A stretch of DNA of 53,294 nucleotides from Myxococcota bacterium (GCA_963169915.1 CAUJEM010000003.1:1-53294), one strand, 5' to 3'. Counted from the first letter of the stretch, positions 30,960-42,291 are shown. Notes: generated by a model not told the origin, from the letters alone. Numbers and translations are program-made.

Positions 30960-33900
30960 ATGCGAGGGAAGCTACGTCGAACGCTGCTGGTGCTGGGGAC
31001 GCTCCCGCTCACGGGAGCCTGCGGGTCCAACTTCGATGAGGTGCGGCGCGTCCCGGAGCGCGCCTCGCTGGGCCAAGAGATCTACACGGTCTTGTGTGAT
31101 CGGATCGGCGCCGGCGCGCTCACGGAAGATCTCAGCGGCGCTTCCTATCGAGCGCTGTGCCATGGCGACTCCACCGGCGCCTACGCGACCACCGTCGATG
31201 AGTCCCTCCTGCCCTCGCCGGACTCGCTGGCAGATCCCGCGCTGCGCGTGCGCGCGCTCGCCACGCGCCGGCTCGCGGTGTCGAAGCTCGAGGCCCTGGC
31301 GCGACGCCGCGTGGAGCTGGTGGAGGCGCTCGACGCCACGCTCGTCGACACCCCGCTGAGCGACCCGCTGGGCAAGGGCCCGCCCGTGAGCGGGCACGAG
31401 GCGCTGAGCCAGCTCTTGCGCGCGCTCGTGCCGCTCTACGAAGACAACCCCATCGATCCCGCCGCGGAGCCGCTCATGCCGTCGGTGACGCGCGCCACGG
31501 CGCGCTTCTTCGCGGGCCTCGGCGGCCCTGGCCACGACGACGACCTCTACACTCACGCCGTGGACGCCGCGCGCGCCGAGGCCGCGCAGCAGGCGCTCGC
31601 CAAGCTCAGCGGGCGCGCTGGCTACCGACCCACGCGCGTCGCGCTGGGCGCGCTGCGCCCCACCCTGGCCTACCCCGGGCTGCGCTCGCTCGCGCAGGTG
31701 CTCACCCCGCGGCTCGCGCCGGGCGGTGACTGGCGCGCGGCCTTCCAGGACGTGCTCGGCTCCATCAACTCGGAGCTCGACACCTCCGAGCAGGCCGCGC
31801 TGCCGGTGCCGTGGAAGCTCGCGGACCCAGGGCGGCTGCAGCCCAACCGACCGCGCACCACGGTGGAGGTCGCCGCCGCCGCGCTGCTGTCGTCGTCGCC
31901 CGCCTACGCCGTCGCCGGGGCGAGCGAGCGCTTCATCACGCGGCGCGATCCTCGCGGCTGGGCGGTTCCGGCGGGCGCCATCCTGGGCGTCTCGGGCAGC
32001 CTGCCCGCGCCCTTCGCGGACACCGACGGCGACGGCTACGCCGACGTGGACGGCCTGGGGCGCTTCCTCGACGCGCAGGGGCAGCTCGCGAGCGCGCCCT
32101 CGCCCTTCGTCATCCCGGGGCTCGCCGACGCGGCGCAGCGCGACAGCTTCGGGCGTGCGCTGCAGAGCGACGGCAGCGTGCAGTACCAGACGCTGAACAC
32201 CAACTCGCTGCTCGTCACCGCCATCGCTCGAGAGCTCGTGCCGCTCATCGATCCCGAGGGCGGCAACGAGTCGCTGGTGGATCTGCTGAGCGGCGCGTGG
32301 CTGATGTACGGCGAACCCATGAAGCGCCCGGCCAGCTTCAACAGCCAGGGCTACGGCAGCTTCGACGCCTCGCGCTCCCCCATCGTGGCGCTCTTGCACG
32401 CCACCGGACAGCTCCTGGCGCACCCGCGCAGCGACGCCACGCTGGCGCTCTTGGAGCGGCTGTTCACCGAGCACAAGCCCTTGATGGCGCGCATCGTCAA
32501 GGCCGCGCTGAAGCTGCGCGAGGTCTCCAACGCTCACCCGGAGGCGAAGCTGGCCCCGGAGAACCCTTTCTGGGACGAGTTCGCAGAGCTGGCGGTGGTG
32601 CTGCTGCACAAGCCCGCCGTCTTCAAAGATCTGCTGCGCGCCTTCCAAGACCCGCGCGTCCACACCACGCTCTCGCGCGCCTTCGGCAAGTTCGCCCAGT
32701 ACCGGGACATCATCACCTACGATCCGCAGGATCTGAACGGTGGGCTCCTCAACCTCTCCAGCGGAGACAAGAGCCCCCCGCACCTCCCGGTGGACCGCCG
32801 GCAACCCGACACCATCGTGGGTGGCGTGGATCAGCGCAGCATCTTTCACCGCACGCTGCAGATGATCCACGACATGGACGGGGTGAACGCCTGCAACAAG
32901 AAGGGTGCCAAGCTGAAGATCAAGCTCGGCGGGCTCAACTTGGACTACCCGCTCATCGGCACCTACGACGAGTGTGAGGTGCTGCGCATCCCGAACATTG
33001 GCCTCGTGTACCTGGACGCGGTGCTGGACGACGTCTACCACCGCAGCCCACGCCAAGGGGTGCTGAAGATCGAGGACGGCGTGCTCAACCTGCTGGTGAG
33101 CGCCATCGGCGGGCTCGTCAACATGGACGACGCCTTCCGGCAGTCGAGCGGCCTGACGGGCATGTCCCTCGCCCCCACCGCACGTGCCTTCGACCGGCTG
33201 GTGTTCTTCGGGACGACCAGCAACAAGTTCGATGGCTTCTTCGGCCCCGCCGGCATGCCGGACCGGGACCCGGAGGTGTCCGGGCGCAACAGCCTCACCA
33301 ACAGCTTCATCAGCAACCTGGTGGACCCCATCTCCACCAGCGTGTGCCCCACCCGCACGGTGCGCGGGCTGGCCATCCAAGACTGCACGGAGACGCCCGG
33401 CGGGGACCACTCCCCGGCAGATCTGCTGCGCCTCCGTAACCTGGGGGGCATCTTCCAGTGGGAGCAGTACGACTTTCTCACGGGCGTGGCGCCGCTGGCG
33501 ATGGCCTTCGACAAGCACAATGAGAGCCAGCTCTTCCTCGATCTGCTCCAGGTGCTCTACCGCCACTGGCCCAGCGAGAAGCACGGCAAGGAGTGCAGCA
33601 AGAAGGGGAGCTGGCGCAAGGACGCGCCAGACTATAATCCGCGCTACTGCCATGAGTCCGGGCTGTCGCGCTACGAGCCCATCTTGGTGGAGCTGTTCGA
33701 GGGTGAGCTGCTCCCGGCGGTGGGAGAGCTGCTCACCATCGTGGACCAACCCAGCTACGTGACGGACGCCCGCGGCAACGGCGCTGGCGTCAACGGCATC
33801 GACCTCGTCACGGAGCTGGCCGTCGCCTTCATGGACCCAGACTACGCCGCCAGCGTGGGCATGGTGGGGCTGGACGGCAAGGCGAGCACCACCTACGCGG

Positions 33901-34823
33901 ACGGCAGCGTCAAGCCGCAGCTCACGCCGATGGATCTGTTCGCCAACACCCTGCGCGACATGGACCGCCGCACGGCCACGGACGAGGCGCGGCGGCTCCG
34001 CTGGCGCAGCGCCCGCTCCAAGCTGGTGGACGCCTTCATGGAGACCAGCGGCTCCGGCTCCAGCATGCGCTTCACGAGCAGCGTCATCTCCGAGGGCGTC
34101 CCCACGCTCCTGCGCGTGCTGCGGGAGCAGCTCAACGCCAACTGCCCGGATCGGGAGCAGGGCGGCGGCTGCGAGTGGGCCAGCAAGACGCTCGCCCAGA
34201 AGACGAAGGACACCTTCGAGCGACCGAGCTTCGGCACCGCGGTCACGCTCGTGGATTTGCTCGACCACGAGCCGAAGGCCAAGCTCGAGCTGCAGCGGTT
34301 CTTGCGGCACCTCCTGCACGCCGTGCTCGGCGACGACGCGGAGGCCGCGACGCTCACCTCCATCGTGGATTTGCTCCAGATCTTGGACGACGAAGAGAAC
34401 CTGCCGCCGCTGTTCAACGCGGTGTCCTTGGCCGCGGCCCCGCGCACGGCGCGGCTCGGCGGCGAGGAGGCGCCCGGCGCCGCGGACCGCGTCGTGGAGC
34501 TGCTCAACGCGCTCACGCGCGAGACGGACGAGAGCGGCGCCGCCGTCCGCAACCCGTACGATCCCTACCACTACGTGGACCTGCTGCTGCGAAACCTGGT
34601 GACCCCCATGAACCCGCTGGACGCCAACAGCCTCGCACCCATCGAGGTCATCTTGGACGTCATCGCCGAGGTGAACCGGGAGGACGCCAGCCTGCCGCGC
34701 GGGCAGCCGCTCACTCCGCGAGACTTCCAGCTCGTGTTCAGCACCATGCGGGACTTCATGAGCAGCCGCACGCGAGGCTTCGAGCAAATTTACGAGATCA
34801 TGCGCCACCGTAACGGCAACTGA
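30960..34823 (+). CDS. Very large lipoprotein paired with FadL-like channel
   Basis: The ATG at 30960 starts a basic/hydrophobic signal with a plausible though imperfect lipobox P-L-T-G-A-C (Cys21), giving 1287 residues; the longer frame from 30924 adds only a non-signal tail. I do not recognise a family. It is largely helical, without the Gly/Ser linker seen in neighbouring lipoproteins. At about 354-364 is D-T-D-G-D-G-Y-A-D-V-D, a calcium-loop motif of thrombospondin-3/dockerin type. A Cys pair frames residues ~645-675, and further cysteines occur near 800-895. The stop is 8 bases from the next ATG, so it is almost certainly co-translated with the FadL-like protein, suggesting a shared outer-membrane task such as lipid or hydrophobic-compound handling. 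Confidence 0.75.
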   Translation: MRGKLRRTLLVLGTLPLTGACGSNFDEVRRVPERASLGQEIYTVLCDRIGAGALTEDLSGASYRALCHGDSTGAYATTVDESLLPSPDSLADPALRVRALATRRLAVSKLEALARRRVELVEALDATLVDTPLSDPLGKGPPVSGHEALSQLLRALVPLYEDNPIDPAAEPLMPSVTRATARFFAGLGGPGHDDDLYTHAVDAARAEAAQQALAKLSGRAGYRPTRVALGALRPTLAYPGLRSLAQVLTPRLAPGGDWRAAFQDVLGSINSELDTSEQAALPVPWKLADPGRLQPNRPRTTVEVAAAALLSSSPAYAVAGASERFITRRDPRGWAVPAGAILGVSGSLPAPFADTDGDGYADVDGLGRFLDAQGQLASAPSPFVIPGLADAAQRDSFGRALQSDGSVQYQTLNTNSLLVTAIARELVPLIDPEGGNESLVDLLSGAWLMYGEPMKRPASFNSQGYGSFDASRSPIVALLHATGQLLAHPRSDATLALLERLFTEHKPLMARIVKAALKLREVSNAHPEAKLAPENPFWDEFAELAVVLLHKPAVFKDLLRAFQDPRVHTTLSRAFGKFAQYRDIITYDPQDLNGGLLNLSSGDKSPPHLPVDRRQPDTIVGGVDQRSIFHRTLQMIHDMDGVNACNKKGAKLKIKLGGLNLDYPLIGTYDECEVLRIPNIGLVYLDAVLDDVYHRSPRQGVLKIEDGVLNLLVSAIGGLVNMDDAFRQSSGLTGMSLAPTARAFDRLVFFGTTSNKFDGFFGPAGMPDRDPEVSGRNSLTNSFISNLVDPISTSVCPTRTVRGLAIQDCTETPGGDHSPADLLRLRNLGGIFQWEQYDFLTGVAPLAMAFDKHNESQLFLDLLQVLYRHWPSEKHGKECSKKGSWRKDAPDYNPRYCHESGLSRYEPILVELFEGELLPAVGELLTIVDQPSYVTDARGNGAGVNGIDLVTELAVAFMDPDYAASVGMVGLDGKASTTYADGSVKPQLTPMDLFANTLRDMDRRTATDEARRLRWRSARSKLVDAFMETSGSGSSMRFTSSVISEGVPTLLRVLREQLNANCPDREQGGGCEWASKTLAQKTKDTFERPSFGTAVTLVDLLDHEPKAKLELQRFLRHLLHAVLGDDAEAATLTSIVDLLQILDDEENLPPLFNAVSLAAAPRTARLGGEEAPGAADRVVELLNALTRETDESGAAVRNPYDPYHYVDLLLRNLVTPMNPLDANSLAPIEVILDVIAEVNREDASLPRGQPLTPRDFQLVFSTMRDFMSSRTRGFEQIYEIMRHRNGN

Positions 34824-34831
34824 GGTAGCCC

Positions 34832-36322
34832 ATGAGAGCTCGAATCTTCGCTGCGGCGCTCGGCGCCAGTCTGCTCGCGGGCGTCACGGCCGAGGCCGCG
34901 GGGCTCTACTTCTCTGACCGCGGCGTGCGACCCCTCGGGCGCGGCGGGGCCTTCGTCGCCGGCGCGGACGACGGCGGGAGCATCACCTACAACCCGGCGG
35001 GGCTCGCCTTCGCCGGGCGGCAGCTGCTGCTCGACGGCTCCTGGCTTCGCTACAACAGCACCTACCAGCGCCGCGCGCTCGTCCAGCAGCGAGACCCGAA
35101 CACCGGGGAGCCCACCGGCGCGGAGTACGAGCAGGTGTTCCCGGTGGTGGAGGGCTCGAGCCCCATCTTGCCCATCCCCACCGCGGTCATCACGCACGAT
35201 CTCGACCTCAAGGGCTTCAACTTCGCGCTGGGGGCGTGGGCTCCCTACGCCGCCATCACCAGCTACCCGGAGCGCCTCGGCTCTCAGCCCGCGCCGCAGC
35301 GCTACTCCCTCATCACCTTGGATGGGTCTGCGCTCGCCATCTTGGGCGCCTACGGCGCGTGGCACAGCCCCGACAAGACGCTCGCGCTCGGCGCCGGCGT
35401 CGAGGCGCTCGGCGGCTACTTCCAGGCCAGCGTCGCGTTCAGCGCCTGCCTGCCGGATCGCTTCTTGTGCGCGCCGGAGCAGCCGGATTTCGACGCCTAC
35501 TCACGGCTGCGCGTCGGCCCCATCGTCGCGCCGTCCGGGGTGCTGGGCGCCATCTACGCGCCCATGGAGCTGCTGCGCCTCGGGCTGTCCTTCCACTTGC
35601 CGGTGTGGATCGACTCCCCCGCCACCACCCAGGTGAGGCTGCCCACGTCGGCGGTGTTCGACGGCGCCAAGCAGGACGGCGACGAAGGCCAAGTGACCTT
35701 CACCCTCCCCTGGACGCTGCGCGCCGGCGTGGAGCTGCGCCCGCTCGAGACCACGCGCGCGGAGCTCAGCTTCGTGGTCGAGGCCTGGGGCATGCACGAC
35801 GAGATCCGCATGCAGCCCAACGGCATGGCGCTCACGGGCGTGCAGGCCTTCCCGCCGCGCTACTACATCTCGCCCATCGCGCTGCAGCGCGGCTTCGAGG
35901 ACACCTACAGCATCCGCCTCGGCGCCGAGCATGATCTCGCCTTGGGAGGCTACGGCCTGACGCTGCGCGCTGGCGCCATGTTCGAGCCGAGCGCCATCCC
36001 CAAGAAGTACCTCAGCGCCACCACGGTGGACTTGGACAAGCTCATCGTCAGCTTCGGCGGCAGCCTGAAGATGGGTCACTGGCGCTTCGACGGGGTGGTC
36101 GCGCAGGTCATCGGCTTCGAGGAGCAGGTCGGGGTGCGTGAGGCCGCCATGCCCGTGGTCAACCCAGTGCGCGCCAACCCCACGGGAGATCCGCGCAGCA
36201 TCAACGCCGGCACCTACAACGCCAGCGCCACGGTGCTCGGCGTGGGGCTGGTGTATCAGTTCGACGGGGCGGCTAGCGCACCCGACAGCGGGCCCGCCGC
36301 GCCCAGCGGCGCCGCGCCCTAG
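34832..36322 (+). CDS. OmpP1/FadL/TodX-family outer-membrane protein
   Basis: A 496-residue beta-barrel precursor. After a signal peptide cleaved near A-E-A-A-G (20-24) the mature N-terminus has the FadL plug-type sequence G-R-G-G-A-F-V-A-G-A-D-D-G-G followed by Y-N-P-A-G-L-A, the defining pattern of the OmpP1/FadL family. Alternating-residue strands fill the rest, for example L-R-L-G-L-S-F-H-L-P-V-W-I and F-T-L-P-W-T-L-R-A-G-V-E-L. These proteins admit long-chain fatty acids or aromatic hydrocarbons; the substrate here is unknown. The ribosome-binding GAGG overlaps the preceding stop codon, so translation is coupled to the 1287-residue lipoprotein. The C-terminal tail after the barrel is Ala/Pro-rich. 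Confidence 0.9.
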   Translation: MRARIFAAALGASLLAGVTAEAAGLYFSDRGVRPLGRGGAFVAGADDGGSITYNPAGLAFAGRQLLLDGSWLRYNSTYQRRALVQQRDPNTGEPTGAEYEQVFPVVEGSSPILPIPTAVITHDLDLKGFNFALGAWAPYAAITSYPERLGSQPAPQRYSLITLDGSALAILGAYGAWHSPDKTLALGAGVEALGGYFQASVAFSACLPDRFLCAPEQPDFDAYSRLRVGPIVAPSGVLGAIYAPMELLRLGLSFHLPVWIDSPATTQVRLPTSAVFDGAKQDGDEGQVTFTLPWTLRAGVELRPLETTRAELSFVVEAWGMHDEIRMQPNGMALTGVQAFPPRYYISPIALQRGFEDTYSIRLGAEHDLALGGYGLTLRAGAMFEPSAIPKKYLSATTVDLDKLIVSFGGSLKMGHWRFDGVVAQVIGFEEQVGVREAAMPVVNPVRANPTGDPRSINAGTYNASATVLGVGLVYQFDGAASAPDSGPAAPSGAAP

Positions 36323-36327
36323 CGCTC

Positions 36328-38538
36328 TCAAGTGCCGGAGGTCACCGGCGGGGGCAGCTCCGGCAGGGACTCCGGGGAGCCGGCGACGACGGGCGGCAGC
36401 GGCGTGACGTCCGCCGTCCCCGCGGGCACCTGCCCGGGCACCTTGGCGTAGACGATGATGCTCTGGCCCACCTTCAGCTTCTTCGTGCGGGAGAAGCGGT
36501 TGATGCGCTCCATCCAACCGACGCTCATGCCGTAGCGCTGTCCGATGGAAAAGAGCGTCTCACCCTCCGCCACCTTGATCACGATGCGGCGCTTGCCGCT
36601 GAGCCCCTCGAAGTAGTCGATGAACTCCGGGCTCCCGGCGACCAGCACGCGCGTGCTCGCCTCTCTCACGTAGCGCACCCCGCTGAGGCTCTGCGACGGT
36701 GGGACGAAGACCTGGAGCACCATGTCGGACTGTAGGCGCGCGCTGGGGTCCAAGGCGTTCCAGAGCAAGAGCTCGTGGCTCCCCACCCCGAAGGCCTGAG
36801 CTATCCGCGCCAAGCTGTCGCCCGCCACCACTCGGTAAAACACCCGCTCTCGGCCAGCGTATCGGAACTGACGCGCCGGCACGACCACCACCTCTTCGGT
36901 GTCCGCGCCAGGCTGCGCGCCAGCCTCCAGGCGCGGCGCGAGCAGCACCGTCCCAGGCTCCAGCACCTCCGCGGCGCCGATGCTGTTGAGCCGGCGCAGC
37001 GCCGCGGGCGTGGTGCCGCGCGCCGCCGCGAGCGTCTCCACGGTGTCCCCCACGCGCACCACCACTAGATCTCCCGCAGCGTCGGCGCTCCCCGCGAGCC
37101 CCTGGCTGGCGAGGGCGCCGGTGCCTGGTGGCAGGCGCACCTTGTAGCTCAGCGTCGGGCCACTGGCGGGAGGCGTCCTCCCCGCGAGGTACATCGGGTT
37201 GAGCTGCTCCACCACGCGCGGCTCGAGCGCCGCCGCCCGCGCGACCTCGCTGAGCGTCGTCCCCGGCGCCACCCTCACCACGTCGAAGCTCTCGGGTGGC
37301 TCGGGAGTGATCTGGTCGAGGCCGAAGGCCTTGAGGTTACGCATGACCACGGCCGTCGCCAAGATCTTGGGGACGTAGAGCGTGGTCTCCCACGGGATGG
37401 CGGCCTCCAGGCGTGAGAGCTCCCAGAAGTCGTTGCTGCTGAACCTCCGGACGGTCCGCACCAGGCCGCCGTGGCCCATGTTGTACCCCGCCATGGCAAG
37501 CTCCCACGTGCCGAAGCGTCGGTACAGATCTCCCAAGTACAGCGCCGCCGCCTCCGTGGCCCGCTCGGGATCCAGCCGCTCGTCGACCCAGCGATCGACC
37601 GTGAGCCCGTAGAGCCGGCCCGTGGCCGGCATGAACTGCCAGAGCCCCGCCGCCCCTGCCGGCGACGCGATGGAGGGGTTGTGCCCGCTCTCGATGAGCG
37701 ACAGGTACACGAGATCCGTCGGGAGCCCGTGCTTGGCGAGCTCCGCGCGCAGGGCCGCGGAGTAGCGCCCGAGCTTGCGCGCCCAAATCTTCGCGATGGC
37801 GCGCCCCTTGGGATCGTCTCGGTAAAACTCGAGGTAGCGCACCACGCGCTCGTCGAAGCGCACGGGCAGGTCCGGCAGCGTCAAGGTGCGGAGCCACTCC
37901 GCGTTCGTGGCGCTCGAGTCCGTGACGCCCGGCGGCGGCTCGGCGCTCACGCTCGGGGGGAGCCCGGAGGGGTCGACCCGCGAGTCGTCGTGGGCGATGG
38001 GGGCGTCCCAGCTCCAGCCCGGGACGAAGCCCCGCAGCGGCCGCGCGAACAGCGCGCGCTCGGACTGACGGAGCTGGCTCAGCTCTGGATCGTCCACCCC
38101 CGCCGCGCGCTGCTCGGCGCTGGGCGCTCCGGAGAGCTGCTGCCGGACGGCGGCGCTAGGGACGGCGCGCGGCGCGCCGGGGGGCAGCTTGGCGCTGGGC
38201 TTCTTCGGCGGCTTGCCCTGCTGGTGGGCGGGCCCGGTGGGCGCCCTGCTGGTGGACCGGGGCTGGCTCGCGCTCGGCTTGGGCCCGGCGGGCGGGCCGG
38301 CGGGCGCCGCGGCCGTGGAGGGGCTCCCCGCGTCCACCGCCGGGGCACCCGCCTCCGCGCCGCCGGCGCTCGCGTCCTCCGACGCCGCCTTCGAGCCCGC
38401 CCCAGCCTCGGCCGCGTCGGCGCCCACCGCGCCGCCGTCCGGCGCGCCCGCCTCCCCCGGCGCCGCTCGGGCGACGCGGCCGACCAGGCCCAGGCAGAGC
38501 GCCAAGCCGAGCGTGGTCCAGGGGAGCGGTGCACGCAT
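36328..38538 (-). CDS. MltD-type lytic transglycosylase with LysM repeats
   Basis: The start is the ATG at 38538 with a signal ending A-R-A-A-P-G; the frame continues to 39915 but that part is antisense to fumC. The 736-residue product has a long Ala/Pro/Ser region (about 25-190), then an SLT domain with catalytic Glu in L-I-E-S-G-H-N-P (near 285), [13 protein letters not shown] and [11 protein letters not shown]. At the C-terminus are three clear LysM repeats ([21 protein letters not shown]) and a fourth weak one before them. It should cleave peptidoglycan glycan strands to 1,6-anhydro ends in the periplasm. E. coli MltD is 452 residues; the extra length is the disordered N-part and additional LysM. 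Confidence 0.9.
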   Translation of the reverse strand: MRAPLPWTTLGLALCLGLVGRVARAAPGEAGAPDGGAVGADAAEAGAGSKAASEDASAGGAEAGAPAVDAGSPSTAAAPAGPPAGPKPSASQPRSTSRAPTGPAHQQGKPPKKPSAKLPPGAPRAVPSAAVRQQLSGAPSAEQRAAGVDDPELSQLRQSERALFARPLRGFVPGWSWDAPIAHDDSRVDPSGLPPSVSAEPPPGVTDSSATNAEWLRTLTLPDLPVRFDERVVRYLEFYRDDPKGRAIAKIWARKLGRYSAALRAELAKHGLPTDLVYLSLIESGHNPSIASPAGAAGLWQFMPATGRLYGLTVDRWVDERLDPERATEAAALYLGDLYRRFGTWELAMAGYNMGHGGLVRTVRRFSSNDFWELSRLEAAIPWETTLYVPKILATAVVMRNLKAFGLDQITPEPPESFDVVRVAPGTTLSEVARAAALEPRVVEQLNPMYLAGRTPPASGPTLSYKVRLPPGTGALASQGLAGSADAAGDLVVVRVGDTVETLAAARGTTPAALRRLNSIGAAEVLEPGTVLLAPRLEAGAQPGADTEEVVVVPARQFRYAGRERVFYRVVAGDSLARIAQAFGVGSHELLLWNALDPSARLQSDMVLQVFVPPSQSLSGVRYVREASTRVLVAGSPEFIDYFEGLSGKRRIVIKVAEGETLFSIGQRYGMSVGWMERINRFSRTKKLKVGQSIIVYAKVPGQVPAGTADVTPLPPVVAGSPESLPELPPPVTSGT

Positions 38539-38628
38539 GGGCGTGATCGTTACAGGCTCGCCTGGGTTGGGCAACTGTACGGCGGTTTTCGGCTTGCGCG
38601 AGCGCCCACGAGCTGGAAAGCCCTGCAG

Positions 38629-40026
<1,398 letters not shown>

Positions 40027-40047
40027 CGCTGTGCTAGGCTCGCGCCA

Positions 40048-41361
40048 GTGATCGAGCGCCGTCAGCTAGTGCTTCAGCGCGGGCTCCTGGTGGCGCTCGC
40101 GCTGGCGGCCTCGGCCTACGGCCTGTGGGCGCTGCGCGCGGTGCTCACGCCGCTGCTGCTCGCCTTCGCCATGGCGTACCTGCTCAACCCCGTGGTCACG
40201 CGGCTCGAGCGCTGGCGGGTGCCCCGCGCGGCGGGCGTGCTGCTCACGGTGCTGGGGTTCTTGATCCTCGTCACGGCGTTCTTCCTGCTCGTCATCCCGG
40301 CGGTGGTCCGAGAGCTCGTCACCGCCGCCCAGGCCTTGCCGGCGCAGCTCCAGGCGCTCCTCCAGCGCCTGGAGCCCTGGCTAGAGCGCGCCGGGGTCCG
40401 GCTCCCCCACGACACGGGGGAGGTCATCCAGTGGCTCAGGGGGCACGCTGGCGCCAGCTCCGCGCTCCTGCTCCCCGCCGGCGGCGTGCTCGGGAGCATC
40501 GCGGGCAGCGCCTTCGGCGCGCTGGGCGCCGCGGTGGGCGCGCTGGTGGTGCCCATCTTGGCCATCTACCTGCTCAGCGACTTCGATCGCCTGCTGGCGG
40601 GCGCCGGGCAGCTCATCCCGCCGCGCTACCGCGCCCACACCACCGCGGTCTTCCGGGAGATCGACGCCATCCTGATGCAGTTTCTGCGAGGGCAGCTCAC
40701 GGTGATGGGCATCTTGGCGGTGCTCTACGCCGGCGCCTACAGCGCGCTCCGCGTCCCGCTCGCGGTGCCCATCGGGCTCGTCGCGGGGCTCGTCAACTTC
40801 ATCCCGTACGTGGGCGGCGCGTTTGCGCTCGTGGCGGGGCTCGGCATGGCCTTGCTCAGCGGCGGGGGCTGGGAGCAGCTGCTCGGGGTGCTCATCGCGT
40901 ACAGCATCATCCAGACGCTCGAGGGCTTCGTCATCACGCCGCGCATCGTGGGGCAGAGCGTCGGGATCGCGGAGGTGTGGGTGCTCATCGCGCTCTACGT
41001 CGGCGGAGAGCTGTTCGGGTTCTTGGGCGTGCTCTTGGCGCTGCCGGGCGCGGCGGTGCTCAAGATCCTCATCCAGCGCGCGCTCAGCAGCTACACGCAG
41101 TCCGAGCTGTTCCTGGCTGGCGCGCCCCTCGACACCCCGCTCATCGTGCCGCCCCTGTCCGTGCCCCCGGAGCCGTCGCCCGCCGAGCCCGGGCCCGGGG
41201 CGGTGCCGAGCGAGCCCCCCACGCCGCCGCCGGACCTGCAGCTCCCCACCTCCCCGCCTGCGCCAGCGGGCCCTGGAGCACCGCCCGATGAGAATGCTCC
41301 ACTGGCGCCGCAATCCGCGGCGTCAGTGGACCCCTCCAGCACGCCCGAGGCCTTGCCGTAG
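40048..41361 (+). CDS. AI-2E/PerM-family membrane protein
   Basis: A 437-residue multi-pass protein from the GTG at 40048. About eight hydrophobic segments fit the AI-2E transporter (TqsA/YdiK/PerM) family: an N-terminal pair (11-80), a helical periplasmic or cytoplasmic loop rich in Leu/Gln (85-140), then V-P-I-L-A-I-Y-L-L-S-D-F-D, F-L-R-G-Q-L, the family-typical G-L-V-N-F-I-P-Y-V-G, and Q-T-L-E-G-F-V-I-T-P-R-I-V-G. The last ~75 residues are a Pro/Ala/Ser-rich tail not present in E. coli members. Transport of autoinducer-2 is shown for few members, others are Na+/H+ antiporters, so the substrate stays open. A strong hairpin lies in the end of the gene. Confidence 0.88.
   Translation: MIERRQLVLQRGLLVALALAASAYGLWALRAVLTPLLLAFAMAYLLNPVVTRLERWRVPRAAGVLLTVLGFLILVTAFFLLVIPAVVRELVTAAQALPAQLQALLQRLEPWLERAGVRLPHDTGEVIQWLRGHAGASSALLLPAGGVLGSIAGSAFGALGAAVGALVVPILAIYLLSDFDRLLAGAGQLIPPRYRAHTTAVFREIDAILMQFLRGQLTVMGILAVLYAGAYSALRVPLAVPIGLVAGLVNFIPYVGGAFALVAGLGMALLSGGGWEQLLGVLIAYSIIQTLEGFVITPRIVGQSVGIAEVWVLIALYVGGELFGFLGVLLALPGAAVLKILIQRALSSYTQSELFLAGAPLDTPLIVPPLSVPPEPSPAEPGPGAVPSEPPTPPPDLQLPTSPPAPAGPGAPPDENAPLAPQSAASVDPSSTPEALP
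41298..41330 (+). other. 14-bp stem-loop near the end of the AI-2E-family gene
   Basis: TCCACTGGCGCCGC (41298-41311) and GCGGCGTCAGTGGA (41317-41330) pair over 14 positions with one G-U wobble and a 5-base loop. It lies inside the coding sequence, 31 bases before the stop. It may protect mRNA ends or attenuate into the following hemerythrin gene; no T-run follows. Confidence 0.5.
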
Positions 41362-41388
41362 CCGGCGCAGCGCTCTCATAACCTCCTC

Positions 41389-41934
41389 ATGCTGCACGGA
41401 GTCCACCGCCGCGCGCCCGAGGAAGACACCGCCGTCAGCCTGCTCGTGGCCTGCCACCAGCGCATCCGTCATTTCACGTCCCTCGCCGGGCGCCTCGCGG
41501 AGGCATCGGACGCGCCGGCGCGCGACGTGGCGGACGCCGCGCAGCGCATCCATCGCTATTTCTCCATCGCGTTTCCGCTCCACGTCGAGGACGAAGAGCA
41601 GAGCCTGCTCCCGCGCCTGCGCGGCGCGGCGCCCGAGGTGCTGCAGGCGCTGGAGGCCATGCAGCGTGAGCACAGCGACCACGAAGCCGCCGTCGCGTCC
41701 CTGCTGCTCGTGACGCAAGCGCTCATGGCCGCCCCAGCGTCGCTGCCGCAACGTGCGGCGGAGCTCCGCGGCGTGGCGGAGCGCCTGACGGGGCTCTTCG
41801 AGCCACACCTCACGCGTGAAGAGACGATCCTCTTCCCCGCGGCGCTGCGCCTGCTCGACCGGGACGCGCACGCCGCCGCCTGCGCAGAGTACCGCGCCCG
41901 CCGCGTCGATCGCGGGATCGTGGCGGTGAGCTGA
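41389..41934 (+). CDS. Hemerythrin-like (HHE) domain protein
   Basis: A 181-residue soluble helical protein with the spacing of a hemerythrin-like four-helix bundle: His in A-C-H-Q-R-I-R (about 24), P-L-H-V-E-D-E-E (about 65-70), R-E-H-S-D-H-E (about 97-101) and F-E-P-H-L-T-R-E-E (about 143-148). These His and Glu residues would hold a di-iron centre that binds O2, NO or iron; which of these applies is unknown. It lies 27 bases behind the AI-2E-family gene on the same strand, so it may be co-transcribed, and faces copZ across 87 bases. Confidence 0.85.
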   Translation: MLHGVHRRAPEEDTAVSLLVACHQRIRHFTSLAGRLAEASDAPARDVADAAQRIHRYFSIAFPLHVEDEEQSLLPRLRGAAPEVLQALEAMQREHSDHEAAVASLLLVTQALMAAPASLPQRAAELRGVAERLTGLFEPHLTREETILFPAALRLLDRDAHAAACAEYRARRVDRGIVAVS

Positions 41935-41947
41935 GGTGGGCGGCGCC

Positions 41948-41971
41948 GGCGCGGCCGCGTCGCGGCGCGCC
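41948..41971. terminator. GC hairpin between convergent hemerythrin and copZ genes
   Basis: GGCGCGGCCGCG (41948-41959) and CGCGGCGCGCC (41961-41971) can fold with one bulged base, 13 bases past the hemerythrin stop. There is no T-run, so it is only a candidate bidirectional terminator. Confidence 0.3.
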
Positions 41972-42021
41972 CCAGAGCGCAGCCTGCCGAGCGCTCCCGG
42001 GCGCCTCCCCTCCCCGTCGCC

Positions 42022-42225
42022 TCAACCCTCGGCGACCAAATACCCTTCCTCGCGGATGGCCGCGGCCAGCGCCGCGCGGGGCTGCGTGCTCCCGGTGACC
42101 TCCACGCGCTCCGCCTTGCGATCCACGCTGACCTTGGCGCTGGAGTCCAGCCGCTGGATGGCGCGCTTGACGGAGGCCTCACAGTGACCACAAGTCATCC
42201 CGGTGACAGAAAAGATCTCGCTCAT
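42022..42225 (-). CDS. copZ: Heavy-metal-associated copper chaperone
   Basis: A 67-residue single HMA domain with the metal site G-M-T-C-G-H-C (9-15), followed by V-K-R-A-I-Q and the conserved G-Y-L-V near the C-terminus. The frame is open to 42282, but the ATG at 42225 has a good ribosome-binding site (AAGGAG, 6 bases upstream) and begins right at the domain. CopZ-type proteins carry Cu(I) to a CopA ATPase. Here the copA gene is divergently placed 107 bases away, so both are probably controlled from the shared promoter region. Confidence 0.9.
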   Translation of the reverse strand: MSEIFSVTGMTCGHCEASVKRAIQRLDSSAKVSVDRKAERVEVTGSTQPRAALAAAIREEGYLVAEG

Positions 42226-42291
42226 GGCTGGCTCCTTCGGCTCAGGGAGGGTGCGCTCCTTCACCGCGATGTCAAGGGCCACCAGGCGCGC

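Noticed and set aside
30951..30967. CCTCG/CGAGG hairpin enclosing the lipoprotein ATG as a translational switch
   Set aside because: Only five pairs with a seven-base loop; too weak to claim.
30972..34808. A 1278-codon open frame antisense to the large lipoprotein
   Set aside because: Composition is Arg/Val/Glu/His-heavy with no domain sense, typical of a mirrored high-GC gene. The plus strand has a signal peptide and is coupled to the FadL gene.
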